Below are positions 16,796 to 24,389 of a stretch of 51,188 bases of DNA, one piece after another. Each line of letters begins with the position of its first letter. The first letter of the stretch is position 1. Source of the stretch: Bacillota bacterium (GTDB lineage Bacteria; Bacillota; Clostridia; Acetivibrionales; DSM-1351). The stretch covers positions 1 to 51,188 of the forward strand of contig JAEZKZ010000006.1 in NCBI GenBank assembly GCA_023415305.1, given 5' to 3'. Both the position numbers and the translations under genes were made by a program. Under the pieces are notes generated by a model. The model made no database searches. It had not been told where the DNA came from and worked only from the letters and a program-made list of their open reading frames with translations.

Positions 16796-16821
16796 CTTTA
16801 CTTTATACAGCTATCCTTAAT

Positions 16822-16863
16822 AATTTAAGACACAACGCCCGGGAAAGGCGTGTGTCTTAAATT
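16822..16863. terminator. Bidirectional terminator
   Basis: AATTTAAGACACAACGCC and GGCGTGTGTCTTAAATT form a 17-bp stem with one bulged A, between the GH13 gene and the convergent gene ending at 16867. Confidence 0.8.
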
Positions 16864-16866
16864 ACG

Positions 16867-17352
16867 TTACTTCTTGTAAGAACTTTTACTAACAATAAGC
16901 TTGTTAGTTTGATTTTCAATAGCCTTGGAAACCAGGCTCGTCAAGGGTTGACCGATAGCTTCCTTGTAATTAAAGCCAAGGAGCTTTAATATTTTCAGGG
17001 TTTCGGCAGACAGCACTTTCTTAATTGCTGAGACGAACTCATTATCTCCGCCGCTAAATGGAAGAAAAGTTGTTACAATGGGGAGCAGTTCTCTTGTGAT
17101 ATACTCTATGTCTTCATTGGAAATGTCCTGAGTTACAAATTGCTGTTCATAACATTTTGTTATTTGGATAAGTTCATTTTTATCAGTTATCAGATTGTTA
17201 ATAAGGTCTTCAAGAACATTTACAGTCTCTTTATCATTATTCTTTTGCTTCACAAGCTTTATCTTATCGTATACAGCTTCTGCAGTGTTACGCACTGATA
17301 CTTCTTTAAGTTTGTCAATCAATTGTAATATAATATCAGTATCTGTTTCCAT
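16867..17352 (-). CDS. Hypothetical protein, helical
   Basis: This 161-residue protein has a strong SD (AAGGAGTGAGTTT) before ATG. It is mostly helical with charged N-terminal segments and a basic C-terminus (NKLIVSKSSYKK); there is no signal peptide or clear membrane span. A mid-protein stretch LPIVTTFLPFSGGDNEF is the only hydrophobic patch. I do not recognise the family. It is monocistronic, with a terminator at its end. Confidence 0.7.
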   Translation of the reverse strand: METDTDIILQLIDKLKEVSVRNTAEAVYDKIKLVKQKNNDKETVNVLEDLINNLITDKNELIQITKCYEQQFVTQDISNEDIEYITRELLPIVTTFLPFSGGDNEFVSAIKKVLSAETLKILKLLGFNYKEAIGQPLTSLVSKAIENQTNKLIVSKSSYKK

Positions 17353-17504
17353 AAACTCACTCCTTACATAAATAAATAGCTACATTCCTCCATATGGCAA
17401 TAAAGGTGGTATACATAATTATATGTGTTGGTAGGAGTGTATGTTACTTTGATTTATATATGACCCTATGACCTTTTTTAGTATTTTAAGAGGAATTCAG
17501 CATT

Positions 17505-17969
17505 GTGGGAATTAAAAGACACTATCAGGGGCCTGATGACAACGAAAGTGCAGTCCCTGTATTCTGGAATGAGCTATATGAAAAAAGGATAGTTGAGCAG
17601 CTCGGTAAGCTGTCAAACGGTTCACCGAAAGGGGTTCACGGTTTCATTCAGGTACTGGGAGAGGAGAAAGTTGATTATACTATTGCCTGTGTATCTGACA
17701 AAGAACCGCCTGTAGGTATGAGCAGCTTTACAATACCCAAAGCAACATGGGCAGTTTTTGAAATAACCGGACCTGTGAATACTGCCATGGGGACTGCCTG
17801 GAAACGTATATTTACCGAGTGGCTGCCCACATCAAACTATAATTACGCAGAGACCATTGATATTGAGTGCTTCCCGTATGGTGAAAATAAAAGTGCCGAG
17901 GACTACAAATTTGAAATATGGCTACCAGTGTTAGAGGAAAAAAGAAGTTTATATTCATTAGGAGTATGA
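17505..17969 (+). CDS. GyrI-like effector-binding domain protein, N-terminally shortened
   Basis: This 154-residue protein matches the AraC-type effector-binding/GyrI-like (SOUL-like) domain, which binds small hydrophobic compounds: GIKRHY near the start, VPVFWNELYE, IPKATWAVFEITGP and FKFEIWLPV-type ending (YKFEIWLPVLEE). It lacks a DNA-binding domain. The start is GTG after AAGAGGA. In the same frame the bases just upstream still encode EEFSI after a TAA stop, which would complete the usual first strand (EEFSIVGIKR). The gene therefore looks like a trimmed remnant or a gene that reuses its old coding sequence as an SD. Confidence 0.75.
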   Translation: MGIKRHYQGPDDNESAVPVFWNELYEKRIVEQLGKLSNGSPKGVHGFIQVLGEEKVDYTIACVSDKEPPVGMSSFTIPKATWAVFEITGPVNTAMGTAWKRIFTEWLPTSNYNYAETIDIECFPYGENKSAEDYKFEIWLPVLEEKRSLYSLGV

Positions 17970-17976
17970 GTCACAG

Positions 17977-18333
17977 TCAAGGATAACAGTATAGTTTACC
18001 GCCAAGCAAATATTTAATAACATCGTCAGAGCTATAGCCACTATCCTCTGACTGTACATGCCTGGCAAGCAGCTTGGCTTGAATATGCTTCAACTTAAGG
18101 AGTCTTTTTATTTCCTCCAAGCTGTAATGCTGTTCAGGGAAAAGACTCTTCAGTTTTGTTTGCAGAAGACATTTATATCTGTAATCCATTGCCTTGTTAA
18201 GGTGAATTTCCTTATGGCATTTCTTGCACAAATTAATTTCATTTACCGGAAGATAGACTATAATAGACTTACTTCCTTTAAAAACAATATGATGTTTTCC
18301 TGCTTTTGCGCTACACTCATGACAAAATGGCAT
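17977..18333 (-). CDS. HNH-like zinc-binding protein
   Basis: This 118-residue protein has a treble-clef layout: CHECSAK (CxxC, residues 4-7), KHHIVFKGSK, then INLCKKCHKEIHLN (CxxCH..IH). This is the HNH nuclease pattern with the HH pair and the final histidine. The C-terminal half is helical. HNH domains of this kind can nick DNA, but activity is not shown. The ATG has SD AAAAGGGG. It converges with the GyrI-like gene, with only 7 bp between the stop codons. Confidence 0.65.
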   Translation of the reverse strand: MPFCHECSAKAGKHHIVFKGSKSIIVYLPVNEINLCKKCHKEIHLNKAMDYRYKCLLQTKLKSLFPEQHYSLEEIKRLLKLKHIQAKLLARHVQSEDSGYSSDDVIKYLLGGKLYCYP

Positions 18334-18887
18334 TGAAAACCCCTTTTCTACAAGTATTTGACTTATCGAGTTGCTAAGCTTTCATAAATCTGTATATATA
18401 ATTATACAATAAGCAAACGTAAGAAATTTATTCATATAAAAGAAAATGGAATTTGGCAATAACGAGTTATATTTGCTGTTACTTTTTGAATTTAATAGGG
18501 AGTCCTTCTGCACATAAAGGATGTACTACCGACATGGGGTTCTGTTTCTGATGCTGTAAGTGCAGATGGAGTTCAGATTTAGTACCAACACCGAGTAAGC
18601 CATTGATTACTAAATGTGATACGCCGGACAGGATCCGAACGTGTGATATGCACTTGAACGTTGTGGTGATTTGTATAGTCATAAATAACAATGAATACTA
18701 AATTTTTACAAATTAATATATAATATCACATATAATACCTAAAAATAAGCCGCAGGATGGTATTATCATGTGGAATGTATTTTTTCTCACGATTCGGAGG
18801 ATAAAGAAAATCTGGCATGGCTGTTGGCTAAATATCTAAGTGATGTATATAAGGTGAATATTTGGTAATGCAAAAAGAAAGGTTTTA
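18334..18887. other. Gap with a degraded tRNA/att copy and a gene fragment
   Basis: Positions 18620-18651 (TACGCCGGACAGGATCCGAA...) match the 3' half of tRNA-Arg(CCT) imperfectly (about 25 of 31), like the att repeat at 19.66 kb. A small frame 18770-18868 (32 codons, ending KYLSDVYKVNIW) looks like the tail of a lost gene. I see nothing else I can name. Confidence 0.4.
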
Positions 18888-19436
18888 ATGATGTTTAATA
18901 GTAGAAATATTAGTATTGACGTTACCTTAACAGAAAAAGAGATATTGTTATGTAAATACAGGTTGCTTCTTAATAAGCCTGAATACGGTGTGATGACAGG
19001 GATAAGTATAGTTGGTCTGATTTATATTATCCAATCACTTTTAACTGAGGGTATAGAATCTATAAATTTTGAAAGAGATATTTCTTCACATTTACCAGGG
19101 ATATTAATTGCAGGATTCTTTCCAATCATTACTATTTTTATGTTAGTTAAAAATTGGCGGAAGAATAAAGATAAATTTATAGATGAAAAGGTTATAAGAA
19201 TGAGTTATTTTTTCTCGGAGTTTGGTGTTACAACGACATATAAAATTGAAAACTATATTTCATGGAATAACATATCCAAAGTTAAAGAAAGCAGAAATAA
19301 TTTTATCATATATACAAGTGAGAACAGCTTACTGTTAGTACCGAAAAAATACTTCAAAAATACTAATCAAATAGAAATACTAAAAAATATTCTGATTGAA
19401 AAGTTGCCTAAAAAAAAGCGATCTTTGAAGAAGTAA
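18888..19436 (+). CDS. YcxB-like membrane protein
   Basis: This 182-residue protein has two membrane segments (about 38-55, YGVMTGISIVGLIYIIQSLL, and about 70-88, PGILIAGFFPIITIFMLV). A C-terminal PH-like/YcxB domain follows: TTYKIENYISWNNISKVKESRNNFIIYTSE, then a LLLVPKKYF motif. Function of the family is unknown. The start may be the first or second ATG after AAAGAAAGG. It lies between two tRNA-like repeats, so it may belong to an older integrated segment. Confidence 0.65.
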   Translation: MMFNSRNISIDVTLTEKEILLCKYRLLLNKPEYGVMTGISIVGLIYIIQSLLTEGIESINFERDISSHLPGILIAGFFPIITIFMLVKNWRKNKDKFIDEKVIRMSYFFSEFGVTTTYKIENYISWNNISKVKESRNNFIIYTSENSLLLVPKKYFKNTNQIEILKNILIEKLPKKKRSLKK

Positions 19437-19635
19437 TCCTAAAGATTGTTATTGGGCAAAATGTATATCAATCATCTCTCATTATTCCCTGACTTGCACG
19501 GGTCTTCATTATAATGCAATATGAGGTTAGCAGTTCCAACGTATTAGCAAAATAGCAAAATAGCAAAATATATTAAAGTCATCGTCCAACCGTTACAGAA
19601 AGCCTACAAACATTAGGTTATAGGCTTTTGTAATG

Positions 19636-19696
19636 ACAATTTTATATTGGCTTTGCGTAGTACACCCGACACGATTCGAACGTGCGATCTGCTGTA
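19636..19696 (+). repeat. Left attachment repeat (attL-like)
   Basis: A 23-base exact match to the 3' half of tRNA-Arg(CCT), CCCGACACGATTCGAACGTG and CGA (19665-19687), sits in about 60 bp of weaker similarity to 37400-37463. There is no complete tRNA here. It marks the left end of the tail island. Confidence 0.75.
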
Positions 19697-19774
19697 TAGA
19701 AAATAAAATATGACATACTGCTGTCAAGTTTCTGTATGTATAATAATTTTATTCGAAACCTTGGAGGTTGAAAC

Positions 19775-19924
19775 ATGAATTTAAAAGATTCAAAATGGAT
19801 TAAGGGTACAATTTATAAATATGCAGGAACAGGTATTGCTGGTTATAGTGGCGATGGAGGGAAAACCGGCCATTCATACTCCTACTATTCAAATGTTCTG
19901 AATACTCCAAGTGGTTCAAAATAG
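19775..19924 (+). pseudogene. NHL-repeat protein fragment
   Basis: This is a 49-codon frame with excellent SD (GGAGGTTGAAAC before ATG). Residues 12-30 (TIYKYAGTGIAGYSGDGGK) match the start of an NHL beta-propeller blade (usually AGTG.AGYSGDGG.A). It then ends within the 3' end of immA on the other strand. A real NHL protein is several hundred residues long, so this is a 5' gene fragment, likely cut by rearrangement at the island edge. Confidence 0.5.
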
Positions 19925-20382
19925 ATTATGTATTTACCCATTTCTTTGAATGTACCGTATTTTCCTATATAGTAACTGATGCACTCCTCCAGAAATTCCT
20001 CTGTAACGTCAAGGAAGTGTGAGAGTTCATATCTGTTTCTTATACCTGCAGTAAAAGCTTCAATAAACTTGTCCAACGGAACGAGTTTTTCAAAAGCCCA
20101 CCGCCTAGCTCTGCATTCCTGCTGATCTATTACAGTTTTATTAGTATCTTGGGACAGCAAATCTCCGCATGAGGTATGATAATGCCCTAGCTCTTCAGCA
20201 ATCACGCAGTAGAGTTCGGATTCAGTATCAATACTTGGGTTAAGAGTGATTACAGGTTCTGTCTCACTGTCGGAATAGTAAAGTCCCCTTACATTGTCTG
20301 GTAGGGGGTTGGAGACTACGTTTATACCAAGCTCATTACATTCATTAAGCAGGTTTTCTTTCTTATTTAAGGCCTTAATCAT
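19885..20382 (-). CDS. immA: ImmA/IrrE family metallopeptidase
   Basis: This 165-residue protein of the COG2856 type cleaves or antagonises a partner repressor in mobile elements (as ImmA does for ImmR of ICEBs1). The zinc-site helix reads IAEELGHYHTSCGD; the first histidine of HExxH is Glu here, a form I recall from other phage members but which should be checked. RRWAFEKLVP and the C-terminal helices fit the family. Its start overlaps the repressor stop by 4 bp (ATGA), so the pair is coupled. Confidence 0.88.
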   Translation of the reverse strand: MIKALNKKENLLNECNELGINVVSNPLPDNVRGLYYSDSETEPVITLNPSIDTESELYCVIAEELGHYHTSCGDLLSQDTNKTVIDQQECRARRWAFEKLVPLDKFIEAFTAGIRNRYELSHFLDVTEEFLEECISYYIGKYGTFKEMGKYIIYFEPLGVFRTFE

Positions 20383-20696
20383 TTAGTGTCCTTCTTCTTA
20401 TATTTAACTTTAAGATAGTCAATGTAATTTTTCAGTTCTTCTTGAGCTTCAGGTGGCAGATCATGACCATACCCATCTGTACGATGGGCTGCAATTGTAG
20501 GAAAGTCGTCACGACCCAACAAGTAATCAGTAGTGACATTAAAATAGTCAGCAACCTTAGCCAATCTATCGCCGGATGGAATAGCATTAGACCACTTTCT
20601 AATACTTCCATTAGCTAAACCCGTTTCTTGCTCAAGCCTGGCTATTGAAACATCTTTTTCTTCACATAAAATTTTAATCCTATCAAATAAGTTCAT
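20379..20696 (-). CDS. XRE family repressor (ImmR/cI-like)
   Basis: This 105-residue protein has an N-terminal HTH_3 domain (FDRIKILCEEKDVSIARLEQ..GLANGSIRKW.., residues 4-60, then VADYFNVTTDYLLGR). An acidic linker and a short basic tail follow. It probably represses the island by binding the 14-bp sites at 20700, 20742 and 20872. The SD (GGAGTC) overlaps the first operator-like site, so self-control at translation or transcription is possible. Confidence 0.9.
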   Translation of the reverse strand: MNLFDRIKILCEEKDVSIARLEQETGLANGSIRKWSNAIPSGDRLAKVADYFNVTTDYLLGRDDFPTIAAHRTDGYGHDLPPEAQEELKNYIDYLKVKYKKKDTK

Positions 20697-20699
20697 GTG

Positions 20700-20713
20700 T
20701 AGACTCCAATCTA
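20700..20713. promoter_or_regulatory. Repressor operator-like site O1
   Basis: TAGACTCCAATCTA is an imperfect palindrome overlapping the SD of the repressor gene. It is related to the two promoter-embedded sites. Confidence 0.5.
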
Positions 20714-20732
20714 AATAAACACAAAAAATATA

Positions 20733-20761
20733 TTGACTTATTAGTCTACAGTCTATATAAT
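20733..20761 (+). promoter_or_regulatory. Rightward island promoter with embedded operator O2
   Basis: TTGACT (20733-20738), 17 bp, TATAAT (20756-20761). The spacer contains TAGTCTACAGTCTA (20742-20755). It reads toward the late regulator gene. Confidence 0.8.
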
Positions 20762-20867
20762 GATGCTATAGCTAAATAAATCGGGACAAAAACATGTCTA
20801 AATTAACAAATAGTAATGACGTTTCACAACGAATTTTCTTTGTTATAAGTGGATAGAGTATGTTTTA

Positions 20868-20896
20868 ATCATAGACTATAGCCTAATAGATGTCAA
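20868..20896 (-). promoter_or_regulatory. Leftward repressor promoter with embedded operator O3
   Basis: On the minus strand: TTGACA (20896-20891), 17 bp, TATGAT (20873-20868). The operator reads TAGACTATAGCCTA on the plus strand (20872-20885). It faces the rightward promoter, so the two transcripts overlap by about 90 bp. Confidence 0.75.
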
Positions 20897-20955
20897 CAAT
20901 TTTAGCTTAAATATTAAACGGATTTAATACAGAAAATTTTTGGAGAGAGGTACCT

Positions 20956-21387
20956 ATGACCAAGGAGCAACTGAATGAAATTATTAAGCTAAAAAAAGAA
21001 GTAGAACAGCTTAGGGTAAAACTCAGAGAGTTAAACTATGGAGATAGTGAGAAATTTGTTACTGATAAAGTCAGAGGAAGTATGTCACAATTCCCTTACT
21101 TGCCACGAACATTTACATTGGTTGGCATGGAGCAAATGTCTGATGAATGCATAAAGAAGAGAGACGCAATAGGTAAGAAGATCAGTGATAAATACTATGA
21201 ACTATATTGCAGGATCGATAAGGCAATAGATTTTATTCAAAGTATAGAAGACAGTGAGATAAGGCAGATACTTACATATAAATATATTGACGGCCTTACC
21301 TGGGAGCAGATAGGGCAATGCATGAATTATGGCACCTCTTCAATTAGGTTGAAGCACGACAAATTCATGAAAAAAATCAATGATTAG
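20956..21387 (+). CDS. Phage-type late transcription regulator with sigma region 4-like HTH
   Basis: This 143-residue protein has an N-terminal coiled-coil-like segment (KLKKEVEQLRVKLREL). The C-terminal part IRQILTYKYIDGLTWEQIGQCMNYGTSSIRLKHDKF is a sigma-70 region 4-type helix-turn-helix, as in small phage regulators of the ArpU/RinA type. It is the only gene between the rightward promoter and the tail genes and probably activates them. The SD is GGAGAGAGG before ATG. Its last codons are part of the duplicated segment downstream. Confidence 0.8.
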   Translation: MTKEQLNEIIKLKKEVEQLRVKLRELNYGDSEKFVTDKVRGSMSQFPYLPRTFTLVGMEQMSDECIKKRDAIGKKISDKYYELYCRIDKAIDFIQSIEDSEIRQILTYKYIDGLTWEQIGQCMNYGTSSIRLKHDKFMKKIND

Positions 21388-21526
21388 CACCCATTAGCAC
21401 ATCAAACCATATATAATTGTATTATCGAAAATTATATATTCAGGAACTACAGTAAAAAACACACGAAAGCAGCGTACAAATAGCGTGTTCAGGAGAGTTG
21501 AAACATACTCTCCTATTTGCTGCTCA
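21378..21526 (+). repeat. Duplicated regulatory segment, copy 1
   Basis: It contains ATTAGCAC at 21383-21390 and 21393-21400 (10-bp spacing), then TATATAAT, then a conserved hairpin region: AGCAGC ... AGGAGAGT/ACTCTCCT ... GCTGCT (about 21468-21524). The second copy is about 237 bp further on. Candidate late-promoter/activator site plus RNA structure. Confidence 0.65.
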
Positions 21527-21615
21527 AAAATAGGGCTCTAAAATTAAGAAATACCTGTTGCCAGGAGCTATGATGGAAGTTGTAAGACAAAGACAAGAAG
21601 TTTTATAGAAACAAT

Positions 21616-21764
21616 AAATGATTAGCACCCATTAGCACATCAAATGATATATACTTGTATTATCGAAAATTATATATTCAGGGAACTAGTGTAACAAACA
21701 CACGAAAGCAGCGTATAAATAGCGTGTCAGGAGAGTTGAAACATACTCTCCTTTTTGCTGCTCA
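21616..21764 (+). repeat. Duplicated regulatory segment, copy 2
   Basis: It contains ATTAGCAC at 21621-21628 and 21631-21638, and the same AGCAGC/AGGAGAGT/ACTCTCCT/GCTGCT nested stems. It lies directly upstream of the first tail gene. The interval 21527-21615 holds only a short open fragment and no recognisable head gene. Confidence 0.65.
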
Positions 21765-21834
21765 TTTTTTGAATAAATATAATGATGTCACTTAAAATGC
21801 AAAAAGAAAAAATAATCAAAAGGAGGAAAGCTTG

Positions 21835-22200
21835 ATGTCAAGTGTAAGGAAAGACAAATTTAATAAGTTTGACTCAGACCTGAAAAAACTACTTAATGAG
21901 CTACCACAAGCGCGAAGGATGCTGGACGAAAGAATTTTAAGAATAGCTAAGAATGCGGCTGATGGACAAATTAGTGTGTCAGCTTCTATTGATAGCACTG
22001 GAGTAATTTCAAATTTTGTTGAAAATGGTCATAGGATTCGGGAACCGACCGGGGATCTGAAAACGTATAGCTTGCAAACTGAAATGCAATATGCAGATGA
22101 AAGTAATTTATACCGTGAAGCAAGTACTGCTCTTGAAGCCGCGGCGATAGCAGAGGCAGAACAGTTTGCCGAGGATATAAGAAAGAAATTGGAGGGATAA
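21835..22200 (+). CDS. HK97-gp10-like tail component
   Basis: This protein of about 121 residues is of the small head-tail/tail-completion type (HK97 gp10-like): a basic helical N-terminus, a middle NFVENGHRIREPTG, and an Ala/Glu-rich C-terminal helix (EAAAIAEAEQFAEDIRKKLEG). The ATG follows AAAGGAGGAAAGCTTG; a TTG one codon earlier is possible. It is the first gene of the tail operon, where in PBSX-like prophages it follows the capsid genes, which are missing here. Confidence 0.7.
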   Translation: MSSVRKDKFNKFDSDLKKLLNELPQARRMLDERILRIAKNAADGQISVSASIDSTGVISNFVENGHRIREPTGDLKTYSLQTEMQYADESNLYREASTALEAAAIAEAEQFAEDIRKKLEG

Positions 22201-22203
22201 CTG

Positions 22204-22653
22204 ATGATAATACCAAGCGATATTATGTCAGCTATTAATATTATTTTAGTAGCTGCAAATCCAGAATATACAGTATATCTCCAAAAGTGCCCGATTGATT
22301 TTCAAAGGCCCTCCTTTTTATTGGAATATGTAAAAACAAGCCGAAGAGATACAAGCCGTTGGACAATTGAAAAAACTGTGTTTTTCAAAATAAGCTGTTT
22401 TATAAATACAGAGGAGAACTTTACCTCTGGCGAAGATTCACTTACTAATATACAAGAAAGTGTTATGCAGCTATTTTCCAGTGGATATGTAAACGTAGGT
22501 GACAGGGCTATAAAGGTTCAGAGCAGCACGGGCGGCTTTGATGCTGATAGGGCATATGTGGATTTGCAATTTGAATTTTTTGATGATCGAACTGATGCAG
22601 TGGAGACAAATCCACTAATGGCGTCAGTAAAAACGAATTTATATGGAGGTTAA
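22204..22653 (+). CDS. Tail terminator-like protein (DUF6838 type)
   Basis: This 149-residue protein has the family look of small tail terminators in PBSX-like clusters: PEYTVYLQKCPIDFQRPSFLLEYV, then YVDLQFEFFDDR. It is placed immediately before the sheath gene, as in xkdJ/xkdK. Its stop codon TAA lies inside the SD of repeat element copy B. The function (closing the head-proximal end of the tail) is inferred from position. Confidence 0.65.
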   Translation: MIIPSDIMSAINIILVAANPEYTVYLQKCPIDFQRPSFLLEYVKTSRRDTSRWTIEKTVFFKISCFINTEENFTSGEDSLTNIQESVMQLFSSGYVNVGDRAIKVQSSTGGFDADRAYVDLQFEFFDDRTDAVETNPLMASVKTNLYGG

Positions 22654-22867
22654 TTTGAAAGACTTCTCTGACGCTCGTCTTCCAAACTAACCAATGAACT
22701 TATGGCCGCGCGACATATTCAAAGTATTAATGATCTTATTGAATCAATAAATTTGAGCATTACTTTGAAAGCGCGCATGGCCAATTAACCTCCTTTATTC
22801 GCCTTAGCGGATATAGGAGAAAACATAATTATTATTTTTAGGCCGCAATGCGGCTCATGGAGGTTAT
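22643..22867 (+). repeat. Repeat/RNA element copy B, upstream of tail sheath gene
   Basis: It has the same order as copy A: SD1 GGAGGTTAATT (22645-22655); a mini-ORF (MKDFSDARLPN); a long hairpin with arms GGCCGCGCG..TTCAAAGTA (22704-22726) and TACTTTGAA..CGCGC..GGCC (22761-22782); anti-SD AATTAACCTCC (22783-22793); a small hairpin GGCCGC/GCGGC (22841-22854); SD2 (22859-22866). A T-A pair of copy A is C-G here (22709 with 22775), a compensatory change. Confidence 0.8.
22655..22690 (+). CDS. Possible 11-residue leader peptide in element copy B
   Basis: This is a TTG-initiated frame MKDFSDARLPN plus TAA, the same length as in copy A. Its TTG overlaps the end of the GGAGGTTAATT motif. The frame is kept but the sequence changes at three residues. 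Translation is unproven. Confidence 0.3.
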   Translation: MKDFSDARLPN

Positions 22868-23941
22868 ATGGGATTACCAAACATTAACATTAGTTTTAGT
22901 ACTGCTGCTGCAACCGCGATTGAACGTTCACAGAAGGGGATTGTAGCAATAATTCTGAAGGATGCCAATGGCAGTGGGGCGTACACTCTGACAAAAGCCA
23001 TACAAATAAAAACGCTGTTGGGAACACTAGGAACTAACAATCAGAAATATGTGGAGAGAGCTTTTTGGGGATATGTAAATCCTCCTAAAAAAGTAATTGT
23101 ATATGTTCTGGCTGACACTGAAACGGATTTATCAAAGGCACTGCAATATTTCGAAAATGCCCAGTTTGATTATCTTGTGGGTCCGACTGACTGTGATTCT
23201 ACAGAAACTGCCGAGATATCTTCCTGGATAAAATCTCAGAGGGCAGAAGGGTTTATGTCTAAAGCAGTATTGCCAAATGTAGCTGCTGACACTGAGGGCG
23301 TAATTAACTTTACCACCAGCGGTATTGTCGTAGACGGTACTACTTATACAACTGCTCAGTATTGCTCCCGAATTGCCGGATTAATTGCCGGAACGCCTAT
23401 GACAATTTCTTGTACTTATGCACCATTGAGTGAAGTAAGTACGGTAGATAGACTGTCAAAAGAGGAAATTGACACTGCCATAGATGCGGGTAAATTTTTA
23501 GTTTTCTATGATGGTGAAAAAATCAAGGTCGGACGTGGTGTTAATTCGCTGCAAACAACCACTGAAAGTAAGGGAGTAGCTTTCAAGAAAATAAAGATTG
23601 TCGAAGCGGTGGATATGATAAGGAATGATATCAAAAAGACTGCTGAGGATAGCTATATCGGTAAGTACTCGAACAGCTTCGATAACAAGTGCCTGCTGAT
23701 AACAGCTATTAAAGGCTATTTCACAGGTCTTGAAAATAACGGAATACTGGAAAAAGGCACAAGTATCGTTGATATTGATGTAGATGCCCAGGAACAATAT
23801 CTGCAAAGTATAGGAACAGATACTTCAAAAATGTCGGAACAGGAAATAAGAATGGCTGCCACTGCAGATCAGGTATTCTTGAAAGCAAAAATAACAATTC
23901 TTGACGCTATTGAGGATATAGACCTCAATATAACCATATAA
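22868..23941 (+). CDS. xkdK: Contractile tail sheath protein (XkdK-like)
   Basis: This 357-residue structural protein forms the sheath that contracts and drives the tube through the target envelope. It starts with the sheath-family text GLPNINISFSTAAATAIERSQKGIVAIILKD, has TLTKAIQIKTLLG, the subtilisin-like-fold middle FDYLVGPTDCDSTETAEISSWIK, and ends with KAKITILDAIEDIDLNITI. The length is near that of short PBSX-type sheaths. Its SD is the downstream SD of repeat element B, so the most abundant tail protein may be controlled by that element. Confidence 0.93.
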   Translation: MGLPNINISFSTAAATAIERSQKGIVAIILKDANGSGAYTLTKAIQIKTLLGTLGTNNQKYVERAFWGYVNPPKKVIVYVLADTETDLSKALQYFENAQFDYLVGPTDCDSTETAEISSWIKSQRAEGFMSKAVLPNVAADTEGVINFTTSGIVVDGTTYTTAQYCSRIAGLIAGTPMTISCTYAPLSEVSTVDRLSKEEIDTAIDAGKFLVFYDGEKIKVGRGVNSLQTTTESKGVAFKKIKIVEAVDMIRNDIKKTAEDSYIGKYSNSFDNKCLLITAIKGYFTGLENNGILEKGTSIVDIDVDAQEQYLQSIGTDTSKMSEQEIRMAATADQVFLKAKITILDAIEDIDLNITI

Positions 23942-23954
23942 GGAGGTATGTAAA

Positions 23955-24389
23955 ATGCAAGCTAATAGAATAATGTCCGGTACCTGGGGTGAAGTTTGGT
24001 TGGATGGTACCTATGTATCTGAATGTTTTGGGTTACAGGCAAAAGTTTCATTCGATAAGGAGGAGGTAAGTATCTGCAGGCAGATGGCCAAGGATAAAAA
24101 AATTACTTCAATATCCTGCACCGGTTCCTTGAAACTATATAAAGTTAACAGCAGAATGGCCATGGCAATCGGTGAAAGTATAAGGAATGGGAAAGATATA
24201 AGGTTTACAGTTATATCCAAATTGGATGATCCTGATGCGTTTGGTGCAGAGCGTATTGTACTCCGAAATGTTTCTTTTGATGATTTAACTCTTGCAGACT
24301 GGGAAGTTGCAAAGAACGGAACAGTAGAGGCACCCTTTACCTTTACCGAATATCAATTAATGCAATCAGTGGAGGTTAAAAATGAATAA
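23955..24389 (+). CDS. xkdM: Tail tube protein (XkdM-like)
   Basis: This 144-residue inner tube subunit of the contractile tail directly follows the sheath gene. Family features: RIMSGTWGEVWLDG at the N-terminus, SISCTGSLKLYKV, and VEAPFTFTEYQLMQSV near the end. SD AAGGAGG lies before ATG. It overlaps the chaperone gene by 8 bp. Confidence 0.93.
   Translation: MQANRIMSGTWGEVWLDGTYVSECFGLQAKVSFDKEEVSICRQMAKDKKITSISCTGSLKLYKVNSRMAMAIGESIRNGKDIRFTVISKLDDPDAFGAERIVLRNVSFDDLTLADWEVAKNGTVEAPFTFTEYQLMQSVEVKNE

Noticed and set aside
18479..18691. Leftward 70-codon frame near the degraded tRNA-like repeat
   Set aside because: No SD, no family resemblance, and it covers the att-like remnant.
21378..21764. 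Insertion sequence with long direct repeats
   Set aside because: No transposase frame and no terminal inverted repeats; a local segment duplication fits better.
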